Positions 36,350-46,302 are shown, counted from the first letter of the stretch. The stretch: DNA of 64,000 bases from Phytobacter palmae (GCA_900112785.1 FONB01000011.1:62001-126000); one strand, 5' to 3'. A program made the numbers and translations. Notes: a model not told the origin generated them from the sequence alone.

Positions 36350-37888
36350 ATGACACAAGCTTTACCACGTAAATGGCAGATTGCGTTTGCAGTTGCCATC
36401 GCGCTGAGCGCCGCGCCAGCACTGGCTGCCAAAGATGTTGTGGTCGCGGTGGCGTCGAATTTCACCACCCTTGACCCCTACAATGCCAATGACACATTGT
36501 CGCAGGCTGTCGCTAAGTCGTTCTATCAGGGGCTGTTTGGCCTTGATAAAGATATGAAGCTGCATAATGTGCTCGCTGAAAGTTATACGGTGTCAGATGA
36601 CGGCCTGGTGTACACCGTCAAGCTGCGTCAGGGGGTAAAATTCCAGGACGGGACCGACTTTAACGCACAGGCGGTGAAGGCTAACCTCGATCGCGCGAGC
36701 AATCCGGACAATGCGCTCAAGCGCTACAACCTGTATAAGAACATCGCGAAAACCGATGCGGTGGATGCGACGACGGTCAAAATCACCCTGAAACAGCCGT
36801 TTTCGGCTTTTATCAACATCCTGGCCCACCCGGCGACGGCGATGATCTCACCTGCCGCGCTGGAAAAATATGGTAAGGACATCGGCTTTCACCCGGTGGG
36901 GACCGGCCCTTATGAGCTGGACACCTGGAACCAGACCGATTTTGTGAAGGTGAAGAAATTCGCCGGGTACTGGCAAAAAGGGCTGCCGAAACTGGACACC
37001 ATTACCTGGCGTCCGGTCGTCGACAACAATACCCGAGCGGCGATGCTGCAGACGGGTGAAGCGCAGTTCGCCTTCCCGATTCCGTATGAGCAGGCGGCGG
37101 TGCTGCAGAAAAACAGCAAACTGGAGCTGGTGGCCAGCCCCTCGATTATGCAGCGCTACATCAGTATGAACGTGACGCAAAAGCCGTTCGACAACCCGAA
37201 AGTGCGCGAAGCTATCAACTACGCTATTAACCGTCAGGCGCTGGTGAAAGTGGCATTCGCCGGGTATGCGACCCCGGCAACGGGCATTGTTCCACCGTCG
37301 CTGGCTAATGCGCAAACTTATCAGCCGTGGCCTTATGATCCTGCTAAAGCTCGCGAATTGTTGAAAGAGGCAGGCTATCCAAACGGGTTCAGTACCACAC
37401 TGTGGTCATCACATAACCACAGCACCGCGCAAAAAGTGCTGCAGTTTACCCAGCAGCAGTTAGCACAAGTGGGCATCAAAGCTCAGGTGACGGCGATGGA
37501 TGCCGGACAGCGCGCGGCGGAAGTGGAAGCGAAAGGGCAGAAAGAGAGCGGCGTGAGGATGTTCTATACGGGCTGGTCGGCATCGACCGGGGAAGCGGAC
37601 TGGGCGCTGTCGCCGCTGTTTGCCTCGCAGAACTGGCCGCCAACACTCTTCAACACGGCGTTCTACAGTAACCCGCAGGTAGATAAAGACCTGGCTGACG
37701 CGCTGAAAACCACCAATAATCAGGAAAAAACCAGGCTCTACAAAGAGGCGCAGGATATCATCTGGAAAGAGTCCCCCTGGGTGCCGCTGGTGGTGGAGAA
37801 GCTGGTTTCCGCTCACAACAAGAACCTTACGGGGTTCTACATCATGCCGGATACCGGCTTTAGTTTTGACGAGGCCGACCTGAAATAA
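36350..37888 (+). CDS. gsiB: Glutathione-binding periplasmic protein GsiB
   Basis: Substrate-binding protein of the glutathione importer, of the peptide/nickel-binding (SBP family 5) group. It has 512 residues, equal to E. coli. The signal peptide ends SAAPALAA and the mature domain begins [25 protein letters not shown] precedes ATG 36350; the upstream ATG at 36314 is inside the gsiA end and is not preferred. A stable hairpin follows the gene and may keep GsiB in excess over the permeases. Confidence 0.95.
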   Translation: MTQALPRKWQIAFAVAIALSAAPALAAKDVVVAVASNFTTLDPYNANDTLSQAVAKSFYQGLFGLDKDMKLHNVLAESYTVSDDGLVYTVKLRQGVKFQDGTDFNAQAVKANLDRASNPDNALKRYNLYKNIAKTDAVDATTVKITLKQPFSAFINILAHPATAMISPAALEKYGKDIGFHPVGTGPYELDTWNQTDFVKVKKFAGYWQKGLPKLDTITWRPVVDNNTRAAMLQTGEAQFAFPIPYEQAAVLQKNSKLELVASPSIMQRYISMNVTQKPFDNPKVREAINYAINRQALVKVAFAGYATPATGIVPPSLANAQTYQPWPYDPAKARELLKEAGYPNGFSTTLWSSHNHSTAQKVLQFTQQQLAQVGIKAQVTAMDAGQRAAEVEAKGQKESGVRMFYTGWSASTGEADWALSPLFASQNWPPTLFNTAFYSNPQVDKDLADALKTTNNQEKTRLYKEAQDIIWKESPWVPLVVEKLVSAHNKNLTGFYIMPDTGFSFDEADLK

Positions 37889-37896
37889 GAGCGCAT

Positions 37897-37921
37897 CTCC
37901 CCTCTTCGCGTAAGAGGGGAG
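37897..37921 (+). other. Intercistronic hairpin between gsiB and gsiC
   Basis: CTCCCCTCTT (37897-37906) pairs perfectly with AAGAGGGGAG (37912-37921) around CGCGT. There is no T-run. Such hairpins after a binding-protein gene commonly protect the upstream mRNA and set protein ratios. Confidence 0.7.
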
Positions 37922-37935
37922 TGACGGAAGAGACG

Positions 37936-38856
37936 ATGCTGAATTATGTTTTAAAACGCCTTCTGGGTCTTATCCCGACGCTACTGATCGTGGCGGTGCT
38001 GGTGTTTTTATTTGTTCACCTCTTACCGGGCGATCCGGCACGGCTGATTGCCGGGCCGGAGGCCGATGAGCAGGTGATTGGACTGGTGCGTCAGCAATTG
38101 GGTCTCGACAGGCCGCTGTATATCCAGTTCGGGCACTACATTATGAATGTCCTGCAGGGTGATTTCGGTATCTCGATGGCCTCTCGCCGTCCGGTCGTCG
38201 ACGAGATAGCCAGCCGCTTTTTCCCGACGTTCTGGCTGACCATTGCCAGTATGACCTGGGCGATGCTGTTTGGCCTGGTGGCGGGTATTGCCGCCGCTGT
38301 ATGGCGTAACCGCTGGCCGGATAGGTTAGGCATGGCGCTGGCGGTGACCGGGATCTCCTTTCCGGCCTTCGCGCTGGGCATGCTGCTGATGCAGGTTTTC
38401 TCCGTTGAGCTGGGCTGGTTGCCGACGGTCGGAGCCGATAGCTGGCGGCACTATATTTTACCCTCGATGACGCTGGGGGCCGCTGTGGCCGCAGTGATGG
38501 CGCGCTTTACCCGCGCCTCTTTTGTCGATGTGCTCAATGAAGACTACATGCGTACCGCGCGCGCCAAGGGGCTCAGCGAAAAATGGGTCATACTCAAGCA
38601 TGGCCTGCGCAATGCGCTGATCCCGGTGATCACCATGATGGGGCTACAGTTTGGCTTTTTGCTTGGCGGCTCGATTGTCGTTGAGAAAGTTTTCAACTGG
38701 CCCGGCCTCGGGCGTTTGCTGGTGGACTCTGTTGATATGCGCGATTACCCGGTTATCCAGGCAGAAGTCCTGCTCTTCTCGCTGGAGTTTATTCTTATCA
38801 ATTTAGTGGTGGATGTGCTGTATGCCGCCATTAACCCCGCTATCAGGTACAAGTAA
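37936..38856 (+). CDS. gsiC: Glutathione ABC transporter permease GsiC
   Basis: Inner-membrane permease of the DppB/OppB type, 306 residues from ATG 37936 ([17 protein letters not shown]), equal to E. coli. It has six membrane segments and the EAA loop [30 protein letters not shown] that contacts the ATPase. The start is favoured over ATG 37921, which lies in the preceding hairpin. Confidence 0.95.
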   Translation: MLNYVLKRLLGLIPTLLIVAVLVFLFVHLLPGDPARLIAGPEADEQVIGLVRQQLGLDRPLYIQFGHYIMNVLQGDFGISMASRRPVVDEIASRFFPTFWLTIASMTWAMLFGLVAGIAAAVWRNRWPDRLGMALAVTGISFPAFALGMLLMQVFSVELGWLPTVGADSWRHYILPSMTLGAAVAAVMARFTRASFVDVLNEDYMRTARAKGLSEKWVILKHGLRNALIPVITMMGLQFGFLLGGSIVVEKVFNWPGLGRLLVDSVDMRDYPVIQAEVLLFSLEFILINLVVDVLYAAINPAIRYK

Positions 38857-38858
38857 GG

Positions 38859-39770
38859 ATGCGATTGTTAAACTGGCGTCGAGCGGCGATTTTAAACGCC
38901 ATGCCTGGGCTGAAACCAGACCAGGTACGTACCCCGTGGCATGAGTTCTGGCGGCGTTTTCGTCGTCAGCCCCTGGCGATGACCGCCGGGCTGTTTGTGC
39001 TGATTCTGATTTTGTTGGCGATCGTCGCACCGTGGATTGCTCCTTTCGATGCCGAAAACTATTTTGACTATGACCGTCTCAATGAAGGGCCATCGGCTTT
39101 GCACTGGTTTGGCGTGGATTCCCTGGGCCGCGATATCTTCAGCCGGGTGCTGTTGGGGGCGAGGATCTCGCTGGCGGCCGGGGTGCTTGCGGTATTGATT
39201 GGCGCGCTGACTGGCACCGTACTGGGTCTGCTGGCCGGGTATTACGAAGGCTGGTGGGATCGGATCATCATGCGCGTTTGCGATGTACTGTTCGCTTTTC
39301 CGGGTATTTTGCTGGCGATTGCCGTCGTGGCGGTAATGGGTAGCGGAATGACCAACGTCATTATTGCCGTGGCGGTTTTCTCTGTTCCGGCTTTCGCCCG
39401 ACTCGTGCGCGGCAACACCCTGGTTCTTAAACACCAGACTTTTGTCGAGTCGGCGCGCAGTATTGGCGCAAGCGACATGACTATTCTGTTTAGCCATATT
39501 TTTCCGGGAACGGTGTCGTCGATCGTGGTCTATTTCACGATGCGTATTGGCACCTCAATCATTTCGGCGGCGAGTCTCTCTTTTCTCGGCCTGGGGGCGC
39601 AACCGCCTACGCCTGAGTGGGGCGCTATGCTTAATGAAGCCCGCGCGGATATGGTGATCGCTCCCCATGTGGCGCTCTTCCCCTCACTGGCGATTTTCCT
39701 GACCGTGCTCGCGTTTAACCTGTTAGGCGATGGGCTACGGGATGCGCTGGATCCCAAAATCAAAGGGTAA
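38859..39770 (+). CDS. gsiD: Glutathione ABC transporter permease GsiD
   Basis: Second permease of the glutathione importer (DppC/OppC type), 303 residues as in E. coli. The N-terminal cytoplasmic helix is followed by about six membrane segments, with the EAA-type loop [30 protein letters not shown]. It starts 2 bp after gsiC. Its 3' end overlaps the convergent LysR gene by 11 bp, which marks the border between the gsi operon and the accessory block. Confidence 0.95.
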   Translation: MRLLNWRRAAILNAMPGLKPDQVRTPWHEFWRRFRRQPLAMTAGLFVLILILLAIVAPWIAPFDAENYFDYDRLNEGPSALHWFGVDSLGRDIFSRVLLGARISLAAGVLAVLIGALTGTVLGLLAGYYEGWWDRIIMRVCDVLFAFPGILLAIAVVAVMGSGMTNVIIAVAVFSVPAFARLVRGNTLVLKHQTFVESARSIGASDMTILFSHIFPGTVSSIVVYFTMRIGTSIISAASLSFLGLGAQPPTPEWGAMLNEARADMVIAPHVALFPSLAIFLTVLAFNLLGDGLRDALDPKIKG

Positions 39771-40647
39771 TTAATACCTCACTCAGGGCCTTGAGAAACG
39801 CGGGAAGTACCGGGTTTGGATTGACCTTTGAGTACACCAGGAAATTGTGCGCCTGAATATTGACCCCTTCGATATTCATAAAGGTGACATTGGCCATGCC
39901 CAGCGCCCGCGAAGATCCGGGCACAATCGCGCACCCCAGTCCGGCATTTACCATTCCCAGGATGGTATGGGTCTGGGCCAGTTGATATTTAAAATCTGGG
40001 GTGACGTTGTTGAAAACGAACAGGTCGGTAATGCGGTCATAAAAATGGCGCGCTTCATCGGGGCTGTAAAGAAAAAAGGGCTCATTGTTAAAGGCGCTCA
40101 GGGGAATTTTTCGCTTGCGTGCCAGCGGGTGATCGCAATGAAAAGCGGCGACGAACGTCTCGCCCTGAAGGGGTTGATACGCCAGCAGCGGGTTTGGTGG
40201 GACATGGCGCACAAAACCAACGTCAAGACTGTTATTTTCGACTGAGCTGATTTGTTTGTGAGAGACCTGTTCAAATAGACGAAAATCGACCCCCGGTAAT
40301 TTCACCGACAGCGCTTTGAGCAATTGCGGAATAAAGCTCCATGCAAATACTGCCGTAAATCCCATTGATAACGTGCCGATTTCGCCGGACGCGCATTGCT
40401 GAACGGAGGATTCAAGTCTGTCTGCCAGTTTGAGTATTAATCGTGACTCCGTCAGCAAATGTTGCCCCATATGAGTGAGCTGCACGTGACGGTTATTTCT
40501 CTCAAATAGTGCCCCACCCAGGCTTTTTTCCAGAAGCTGTATCTGGCGGCTCAGCGGCGGCTGGGTCATATGCAGGCGGGCTGCGGCGCGACCGAAGTTC
40601 AGTTCTTCAGCCACGGCGATAAAACAACGCAATTGATGCAAATCCAT
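39760..40647 (-). CDS. LysR-family transcriptional regulator
   Basis: LTTR regulator of 295 residues. The N-terminal winged HTH reads [44 protein letters not shown], typical of the CbbR/BenM-like branch, followed by the two-lobed effector domain. It faces away from the 2-hydroxyacid dehydrogenase and MFS genes that it probably activates. Its effector is likely the transported acid or a relative. E. coli has yliE and yliF here instead. Confidence 0.9.
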   Translation of the reverse strand: MDLHQLRCFIAVAEELNFGRAAARLHMTQPPLSRQIQLLEKSLGGALFERNNRHVQLTHMGQHLLTESRLILKLADRLESSVQQCASGEIGTLSMGFTAVFAWSFIPQLLKALSVKLPGVDFRLFEQVSHKQISSVENNSLDVGFVRHVPPNPLLAYQPLQGETFVAAFHCDHPLARKRKIPLSAFNNEPFFLYSPDEARHFYDRITDLFVFNNVTPDFKYQLAQTHTILGMVNAGLGCAIVPGSSRALGMANVTFMNIEGVNIQAHNFLVYSKVNPNPVLPAFLKALSEVLITL

Positions 40648-40653
40648 AATTCA

Positions 40654-40671
40654 ATTCTTATATTAATGAAT
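40654..40671. promoter_or_regulatory. Candidate LysR-type site in the divergent promoter
   Basis: The inverted repeat ATTC-N10-GAAT fits the loose T-N11-A LysR-type pattern. It lies 7 bp from the LysR start codon and 68 bp before the dehydrogenase ORF, in the only shared gap. The pattern is degenerate, so confidence is limited. Confidence 0.4.
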
Positions 40672-40738
40672 ACCGGATTTATATTAGACATGAATTATTA
40701 GTCTGTCCATCATCTGCTTAATAACTACGCGACGGATA

Positions 40739-41698
40739 ATGGATATGACAAATAATATGGCTCAACAAAAAGCACACATTTTATTAACCCAGGCGGTGCC
40801 TGCACCGATTGATGAAATATTATTGCGCGACTATGAAGTACATCGTCTTTATCAGGCGAACGAACCGAAAAAAATGCTGGCTGAGATTGGCCCCTTGATT
40901 GAAGGTGTGGTGACTGGCGGCGCAAAAGGGCTTTCCCGTGAGGTGATGGAGTGTCTTCCGGCGCTTAAAATTGTCGCTATCAGTGGTATCGGCACAGATG
41001 CCGTCGACCTGGCATATGCGGCCAGGCACGGTATCTACGTCACCACAACGCCAGGCGTGCTGACCGATGACGTGGCGGATATGGCGCTGGGCCTGTTGAT
41101 TTCCACCCTGCGGCAAATGAGCGAAGGCGAGCAGGTCGTACGTGCGGGACGCTGGCCGCACACTAACCTGCCGCTGGCGCGCAAAGTGAGTGGCACCACG
41201 GTCGGGATTATCGGCATGGGGCGCGTTGGCCAGGCGATTGCCAGACGCGTCGCCGCCTTCGACGCCCGCATTCTCTATACCGACCTCGCCCCGATCGCCG
41301 CCCTTGATTACACCTTTATTGCTGATATTCACGCGCTGGCGCAGGAAGTGGACGTGCTGGTGCTTGCGGCCTCTGCCGATAGCGGCAAGGTGATCATCAG
41401 TGAGTCGGTGCTGGAGGCGCTGGGGCCAGAGGGCTATTTCATCAATGTGGCGCGTGGCAAGCTGGTGGATGAAGCCGCCTTGCTCGATGCCTTGATCCAT
41501 AAACGCATTGCCGGAGCCGGACTGGATGTGTTTGCCCATGAGCCGCATGTACCGGAAGGGTTTTTCACTCTCAATAACGTCACTCTGCAGCCGCACCGTG
41601 CCAGCGCGACCGTCCAGACACGCCTTGAGATGGGCAAGATTGTGCTGGCGAACCTGACGGCCTGCTTTAGCGGCAACCTGCCGCCGCACCGGGTATAG
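40739..41698 (+). CDS. D-isomer-specific 2-hydroxyacid dehydrogenase
   Basis: NAD(P)-dependent 2-hydroxyacid dehydrogenase or hydroxypyruvate/glyoxylate-reductase-like enzyme, 319 residues. The dinucleotide-binding motif is VGIIGMGRVGQAIARR. The catalytic Arg lies in FINVARGKLVDE, Glu in VFAHEPHVPE and His in LQPHRASAT. The start is uncertain: ATG 40739, 40745 and 40757 are in frame and none has a strong ribosome site. It pairs with the MFS gene 41 bp downstream, suggesting use of an imported hydroxy- or sugar acid. Confidence 0.88.
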   Translation: MDMTNNMAQQKAHILLTQAVPAPIDEILLRDYEVHRLYQANEPKKMLAEIGPLIEGVVTGGAKGLSREVMECLPALKIVAISGIGTDAVDLAYAARHGIYVTTTPGVLTDDVADMALGLLISTLRQMSEGEQVVRAGRWPHTNLPLARKVSGTTVGIIGMGRVGQAIARRVAAFDARILYTDLAPIAALDYTFIADIHALAQEVDVLVLAASADSGKVIISESVLEALGPEGYFINVARGKLVDEAALLDALIHKRIAGAGLDVFAHEPHVPEGFFTLNNVTLQPHRASATVQTRLEMGKIVLANLTACFSGNLPPHRV

Positions 41699-41739
41699 CC
41701 ATCGTCTCTGAACCCTACAAATATAAGAGTGAGAAAACT

Positions 41740-43080
41740 ATGAGCAAACAAATGGATGTCTCGCTGGAGCAGGTCAAACGGGTAGGGCACCACCGCTATT
41801 GGGTGCTTGGGCTGATTTTCATCATCACGGTTATTAACTATGCCGACCGTGCCACCATGTCGATTGCCGGAACCTCGGTGGTGAAAGAGTTGGGCCTCGA
41901 TCCGATGATGCTGGGGATGATCTTCTCCGCCTTCGCCTGGGCCTACGCGCTGGGGCAGATCCCCGGCGGCTGGCTGCTGGACCGTTTTGGCGCCAAAAAA
42001 GTCTACGGCATGAGCCTGGTGCTGTGGTCTGTGTTCACGATGCTACAGGGTACCGTGGGCTGGATAGGGATGACCGGCAGTCTTGCGGCGATGACCCTGT
42101 TTCTGATGCGATTCATGCTGGGCCTGGTGGAGTCGCCCGCGTTCCCGGCTAATTCCCGTATCGTCTCCAGTTGGTTCCCGACGCGCGAACGCGGCGTGGC
42201 CTCGGCGCTCTTTAACTCCGGGCAATATATGGCGGTGGTGGTCTTTACGCCTGTCATGGCGTGGCTTACCCATGCCTGGGGCTGGGAGCATGTATTCCTG
42301 TGGATGGGAGGCGTAGGGCTGGTGCTGGCCGCAGTGTGGTTTGCCTGGTATAAGGAGCCACATAAAGATCCGCGCCTGACGCAAGAAGAGAAAAATCTGA
42401 TGCGCGAGGGTGGCGCGCTGGTGGACCTGGACAGTGAGGGGGCGGCAAAGTCGAAGAAAACCTCGCTGCGCGATGCCCGGTGTCTGTTCACCAGCCGCAA
42501 CCTGTGGGCCATTTATCTTGGACAGTACTGCATTACGGCGCTGACCTATTTTTTTATTACCTGGTTCCCCATCTACCTGATTCAGGGACGCGGGATGACC
42601 ATCATGCAGGCAGGGTGGGTCGCTGCACTGCCCGCTATCTGTGGTTTTACCGGCGGTCTGCTGGGAGGGTATCTGTCTGACGTTCTGATTAGCCGGGGCA
42701 TGCATGCTTCCCGTGCCCGTAAAACGCCGTTTGTGCTCGGAATGGGGCTCTCCACCATGCTGGTGTTCGCTAACTTCGTTGACAGCAACAGCGCGGTGAT
42801 TTTCCTGATGGCGATGGCATTCTTCGGCAAGGGCTTCGCGGCAGTGGGCTGGGCCGTATTGTCCGATGTTGCGCCGAAAACGATGATCGGCTTGTGTGGC
42901 GGCGTGTTCAACGGCATCGGTAATATTGCCGGGATCGTGACACCACTGGTCATCGGCTATGTGGTGACGGTGACAGGTTCGTTTAATAACGCATTGTGGT
43001 TTGTGGCGGCGCACGGTGCGCTGGCGGTGGTGAGTTACCTGCTGATTGCGACACGCTTTGAACGTGTTGAAGCGGTATAA
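41740..43080 (+). CDS. MFS transporter of the sugar-acid (GudP/GarP/ExuT) family
   Basis: Anion:cation symporter family MFS protein with 446 residues and 12 membrane segments. The N-terminal INYADRATMSIAGTSVVKELGLDPMMLGMIFSAFAWAYALGQIPGGWLLDRFGAKKVYG strongly resembles the glucarate/galactarate permeases as I recall them. The likely substrate is therefore an aldarate or related organic acid, handled by the dehydrogenase before it. This is inferred from family and context. It ends at a strong hairpin shared with rimO. Confidence 0.88.
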   Translation: MSKQMDVSLEQVKRVGHHRYWVLGLIFIITVINYADRATMSIAGTSVVKELGLDPMMLGMIFSAFAWAYALGQIPGGWLLDRFGAKKVYGMSLVLWSVFTMLQGTVGWIGMTGSLAAMTLFLMRFMLGLVESPAFPANSRIVSSWFPTRERGVASALFNSGQYMAVVVFTPVMAWLTHAWGWEHVFLWMGGVGLVLAAVWFAWYKEPHKDPRLTQEEKNLMREGGALVDLDSEGAAKSKKTSLRDARCLFTSRNLWAIYLGQYCITALTYFFITWFPIYLIQGRGMTIMQAGWVAALPAICGFTGGLLGGYLSDVLISRGMHASRARKTPFVLGMGLSTMLVFANFVDSNSAVIFLMAMAFFGKGFAAVGWAVLSDVAPKTMIGLCGGVFNGIGNIAGIVTPLVIGYVVTVTGSFNNALWFVAAHGALAVVSYLLIATRFERVEAV

Positions 43081-43091
43081 AGAGAGAAAGA

Positions 43092-43113
43092 CGCCGCCTG
43101 GAAACAGGCGGCG
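43092..43113. terminator. Hairpin between MFS gene and rimO
   Basis: Perfect 9-bp GC-rich stem (43092-43100 with 43105-43113) closed by a GAAA tetraloop between two convergent genes. There is no clear T-run, so termination strength is uncertain. Confidence 0.6.
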
Positions 43114-43119
43114 ACAGGG

Positions 43120-44445
43120 TCAGACGCGGCTACCCCACAGATCGTACTCGTCGGCGTTTTCGACTTTCACACGAATGATATCGCCCGGTTTCACTTTCGT
43201 TTCCCCGTTCAGATAGACCGCGCCGTCGATTTCCGGTGCATCTGCCATGCTGCGGCCGATGGCCCCTTCTTCGTCGACTTCATCAATTATCACCAGAATT
43301 TCGCGGCCCACTTTTTCCTGCAAACGCTCAGCGGAAATCTGCTGTTGTAGCTGCATAAAGCGGTTCCAGCGCTCTTCTTTGATCTCTTCCGGCACCTGAT
43401 CGGCCAGCTCGTTTGCGGTCGCACCATCCACCGGGCTGTATTTGAAGCAGCCAACGCGATCCAGACGCGCTTCTTTGAGGAAATCGAGCAGCATCTGGAA
43501 ATCTTCTTCGGTTTCACCAGGGAAGCCGACGATAAAGGTCGAACGCAGGGTCAGATCCGGGCAGATTTCGCGCCACTGTTTGATACGCGCCAGTTGGCGG
43601 TCAACGGAGCCAGGACGTTTCATCAGTTTCAGAATACGCGGGCTGGCGTGTTGCAGCGGGATATCCAGATACGGCAGGATTTTGCCTTCGGCCATCAAAG
43701 GAATGACATCATCAACGTGCGGGTAAGGGTAGACATAGTGCAGGCGCGTCCAGATACCCAGTTTTGCCAGCTGTTCGCACAGACCGACCATGCTGGTTTT
43801 TACCGGTTCGCCATTGTGGAAGCCCATACGGTGCTTCACGTCCACGCCGTAAGCGGAGGTATCCTGAGAGATAACGAGGATCTCTTTCACCCCAGCATCC
43901 ACCAGACGTTTGGCTTCGCTTAACACTTCACCAATCGGCCGGCTTACCAGATCGCCGCGCATTGACGGAATAATGCAGAAGGTGCAGCGATGGTTGCAGC
44001 CTTCGGAAATTTTCAGATACGCGTAATGACGTGGGGTCAGTTTGACGCCCTGTTCCGGCACCAGGCTCAGGAACGGGTTGTGTTTCGGTTTCGGCACATA
44101 GTGATGCACGTGCTCAAGCACCTGCTCATAGCTATGCGGACCGGTGATTTCCAGCACTTTCGGATGGACTTCACGAATCTGATCGACTTTGGCGCCCAGA
44201 CAGCCGGTGACAATCACTTTGCCATTTTCATTAAGGGCTTCGCCAATGGCTTCCAGCGACTCTTGTACCGCGCTGTCGATAAAGCCGCAGGTATTGACGA
44301 TAACCATATCGGCGTCGTTGTAGCTCGGTACCACGTCATAGCCTTCGGTGCGCAGTTCGGTGAGGATGCGCTCGGAGTCAACGAGGTTTTTCGGGCAACC
44401 GAGAGAAACAAAGCCGATTTTCGGCTGCGGGGTCACATTGCTCAT
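43120..44445 (-). CDS. rimO: Ribosomal protein S12 methylthiotransferase RimO
   Basis: Radical SAM enzyme that adds a methylthio group to Asp89 of ribosomal protein S12. It has 441 residues. The N-terminal MTTase domain has cysteines in [19 protein letters not shown] and GCLGAK. The radical SAM motif C-x3-C-x2-C appears in [18 protein letters not shown], and a C-terminal TRAM domain binds S12. In E. coli bssR follows immediately; here about 11.7 kb of accessory DNA intervenes. Confidence 0.97.
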   Translation of the reverse strand: MSNVTPQPKIGFVSLGCPKNLVDSERILTELRTEGYDVVPSYNDADMVIVNTCGFIDSAVQESLEAIGEALNENGKVIVTGCLGAKVDQIREVHPKVLEITGPHSYEQVLEHVHHYVPKPKHNPFLSLVPEQGVKLTPRHYAYLKISEGCNHRCTFCIIPSMRGDLVSRPIGEVLSEAKRLVDAGVKEILVISQDTSAYGVDVKHRMGFHNGEPVKTSMVGLCEQLAKLGIWTRLHYVYPYPHVDDVIPLMAEGKILPYLDIPLQHASPRILKLMKRPGSVDRQLARIKQWREICPDLTLRSTFIVGFPGETEEDFQMLLDFLKEARLDRVGCFKYSPVDGATANELADQVPEEIKEERWNRFMQLQQQISAERLQEKVGREILVIIDEVDEEGAIGRSMADAPEIDGAVYLNGETKVKPGDIIRVKVENADEYDLWGSRV

Positions 44446-44601
44446 AGTTCAAAAAATAATCAGTTAAGGGATGCTCAGGGCAGGGATTGTACAGATATCG
44501 CCGGGAGATTTATAGAGGCTTCTCGGCCGGGCAGGATGAAAAAAAGGGGCTGCCCTCTGCGACGGCTTCATTATAATTTTATGGGACAAAAATCGCCGCA
44601 A

Positions 44602-44961
44602 TCAAAACTCATCAACCGTATCCCGGTGAGTATTAATAACCGTAAATGCTAAATAGTTGTGCTCGACACTGAAACTGATAGTGGTTTCATAAACATCTTC
44701 AATATTCATGTCCTGGCATAAATTAAAGATGAAATAGTTAATTTTATAATAAAGGACGTAAGTATTGTCGTGTAAGTGCACAACCTTGCTGATAATGAAA
44801 TCGTTAGTCGATCTCGCGTGCGGGCTGATAAAAGTTAAATCCATATTAAGTACAGGGATAAGCGCCGGGTTTTGCCGATTTTGTTCAAGGTAATCATGCA
44901 GCTGTGCAGCGGCATCTGCATTGTGCGCATTAATTGCGATTGTCAGGGTAAACGTGTTCAT
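44602..44961 (-). CDS. Unknown small protein, AT-rich gene
   Basis: A 119-residue product that I do not recognise. It begins MNTFTLTIAINAHNADAAAQ and looks like a compact soluble alpha/beta protein, with no signal peptide or membrane helix. The N-terminal part (LHDYLEQNRQNPALIPVLNMDL) followed by strand-rich segments suggests a ferredoxin-like or ligand-binding fold, which is a guess. ATG 44961 has AAGGG five bases upstream and is preferred over ATG 44976. The coding sequence is visibly richer in A and T than its neighbours, a sign of separate acquisition. Confidence 0.65.
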   Translation of the reverse strand: MNTFTLTIAINAHNADAAAQLHDYLEQNRQNPALIPVLNMDLTFISPHARSTNDFIISKVVHLHDNTYVLYYKINYFIFNLCQDMNIEDVYETTISFSVEHNYLAFTVINTHRDTVDEF

Positions 44962-45318
44962 AGCGACCCTTTTCATATTGTGTGTGGAATTAACATAACA
45001 CGCGCTATGTGGTTCTTCCTAAAGCGTTAACGGGGTATTTTAGGGTACAACATCAGGCCGGGGAAAATACCTCTGAAGAGTACTTTTCTGGTTGGCTTTA
45101 CGCCGAAATGGCCTGGTTGTTTGTCGCGAAAATAAGGCAAGTAAAAAAAAGCCGCTCGGACGAACGGCATATATACAACACGGGAATTACAAGAAACATA
45201 ATGATTTTCGATCTAAATAATAGCTTGCTAATGATTGCGTGTCAGCAATCTTTATCGCTTAATTTTGGCTAAATGTGCGCTGTGATGCCTATCACCATTG
45301 TATGAAAATCAGACAGAG

Positions 45319-45427
45319 TATTATTTGTGCCGCTGCGTCTGTGTGAAATAGTGGCGGCGTAACGCATCATGCATTTGCATGCCCCCATGAGTAGATCCTG
45401 GATTTCATGCTTATGGGGGTTTTTCTC
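45319..45427 (+). ncRNA. Candidate small RNA with its own promoter and terminator
   Basis: In the 488-bp gap between the unknown gene and the GST gene, a TATTAT -10 element (45319-45324) precedes two stem-loops. The first pairs GCCGC (45329-45333) with GCGGC (45354-45358). The second pairs CCCCCATGAG (from 45382) with CTTATGGGGG (to 45419) and is followed by TTTTT, a convincing plus-strand intrinsic terminator. No plus-strand gene precedes it, so it should end an orphan transcript of about 95 nt. The -35 element is weak, with TTGTAT 15 bp upstream. Confidence 0.5.
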
Positions 45428-45449
45428 TATAGCGGGATAGCGGGATCGA

Positions 45450-46073
45450 TCACGGGGTACCGTTATTTCCATAGCGCAGAAACGCAGGGCGCAGATTTAA
45501 ACGTTCAAACCATGCGTTCACTGCCGGGAAATCCGGGTGTTCAAATGGCGTCATCTTCCAGCGATTTACCGACAATCCCAGCACAATATCAGCAAGGGTA
45601 AAGGTCTCCCCGGCAGTCCAGGCGCCCGTGCGTTGCAACTGTTGGTCGAGAATACCGATGCAGTGATTCCACTCCTTAATACCGGCAGCAATCGCGTTCT
45701 TGTCGTTGTAGTCAGGGTTTTTACGCACCAGAGCCGGAAAAACGTAGCGCCATGCGCTATTAAAATCGGTGGCCTGCCAGTCCATCCAGTGCTCCACATT
45801 CGCGCAAGCTCGCGGTTCGCCTGGAAGCAGATCGTCGCGGCCCGCTTTACGCGCCAGATAACGGCATATGGAGTTGGATTCCCAAAGAATAAAATCATCA
45901 TCAATCAGTACAGGCACCATCGCATTCGGGTTCATTGCCCGAAAGGCCTCCGTCTGTGTCGAGGCAAAGCCGCTGCCATAGTCTTCCTGTGAATACGCAA
46001 GCCCTGCTTCCTCGCAGGTCCACAACACTTTACGCACGTTAATTGAAGATGTTTTACCCAGTATTTTCAGCAT
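45450..46073 (-). CDS. Glutathione S-transferase family protein
   Basis: Cytoplasmic GST-like protein of 207 residues from ATG 46073. The thioredoxin-like N-domain (LKILGKTSSINVRKVLWTCEEAGL, then NPNAMVPVLIDDDFILWESNSICRYLA) carries the glutathione-binding ES pair. The helical C-domain contains GETFTLADIVLGLSVNRW. It is a paralogue of GstB encoded at 57826-58452. It is divergent from the guanidine operon and may just be a passenger. A longer frame to 46190 would cross the NtrC-like site and is rejected. Confidence 0.9.
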   Translation of the reverse strand: MLKILGKTSSINVRKVLWTCEEAGLAYSQEDYGSGFASTQTEAFRAMNPNAMVPVLIDDDFILWESNSICRYLARKAGRDDLLPGEPRACANVEHWMDWQATDFNSAWRYVFPALVRKNPDYNDKNAIAAGIKEWNHCIGILDQQLQRTGAWTAGETFTLADIVLGLSVNRWKMTPFEHPDFPAVNAWFERLNLRPAFLRYGNNGTP

Positions 46074-46151
46074 GACGCGAATCACCCTTTGCGAGATTAA
46101 TCGTTTAAAAACAATACACCAGCAACTCATCATATGGCTACATGGCCGTGA

Positions 46152-46199
46152 AGCACCAGCATGGTGCGCTGCCTCATTCTGGTTCACCAAAATGGGAGT
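46152..46199. promoter_or_regulatory. NtrC-like sites upstream of the guanidine operon
   Basis: The site at 46152-46168 reads AGCACC-AGCA-TGGTGCG and contains a perfect GCACC/GGTGC palindrome matching the NtrC consensus TGCACC-N4-TGGTGCA except at the outer bases. A weaker site at 46183-46199 reads TTCACC-AAAA-TGGGAGT. The centres are 31 bp apart, about three helical turns. The strong site is about 115 bp before the predicted sigma-54 start. Confidence 0.7.
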
Positions 46200-46248
46200 G
46201 TTTGCCGTGAGTTATCGCTAAGTTACTGAAATGTCATTAATCGCAACC

Positions 46249-46264
46249 TGGCATAGTGCTTGCA
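46249..46264 (+). promoter_or_regulatory. Sigma-54 promoter of the guanidine operon
   Basis: TGGCATA-GTGC-TTGCA matches the sigma-54 consensus TGGCACG-N4-TTGCA in spacing and at all but two bases of the -24 box. It has the invariant GG and GC in place. Transcription would start near 46275, just ahead of the riboswitch. A sigma-54 promoter with an upstream NtrC-type palindrome implies induction under nitrogen limitation. Confidence 0.82.
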
Positions 46265-46302
46265 GTAACGCTAGCGCAGTGCAACACACAATTTGACAAA
46301 TA

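Noticed and set aside
45009-45272. Plus-strand ORF of 87 codons between the unknown gene and the GST
   Set aside because: No ribosome site, unusual composition and no family-like pattern; treated as chance.
45450-46190. Long start for the GST at 46190
   Set aside because: It would run through the NtrC-like site, and the family N-terminus begins at 46073.
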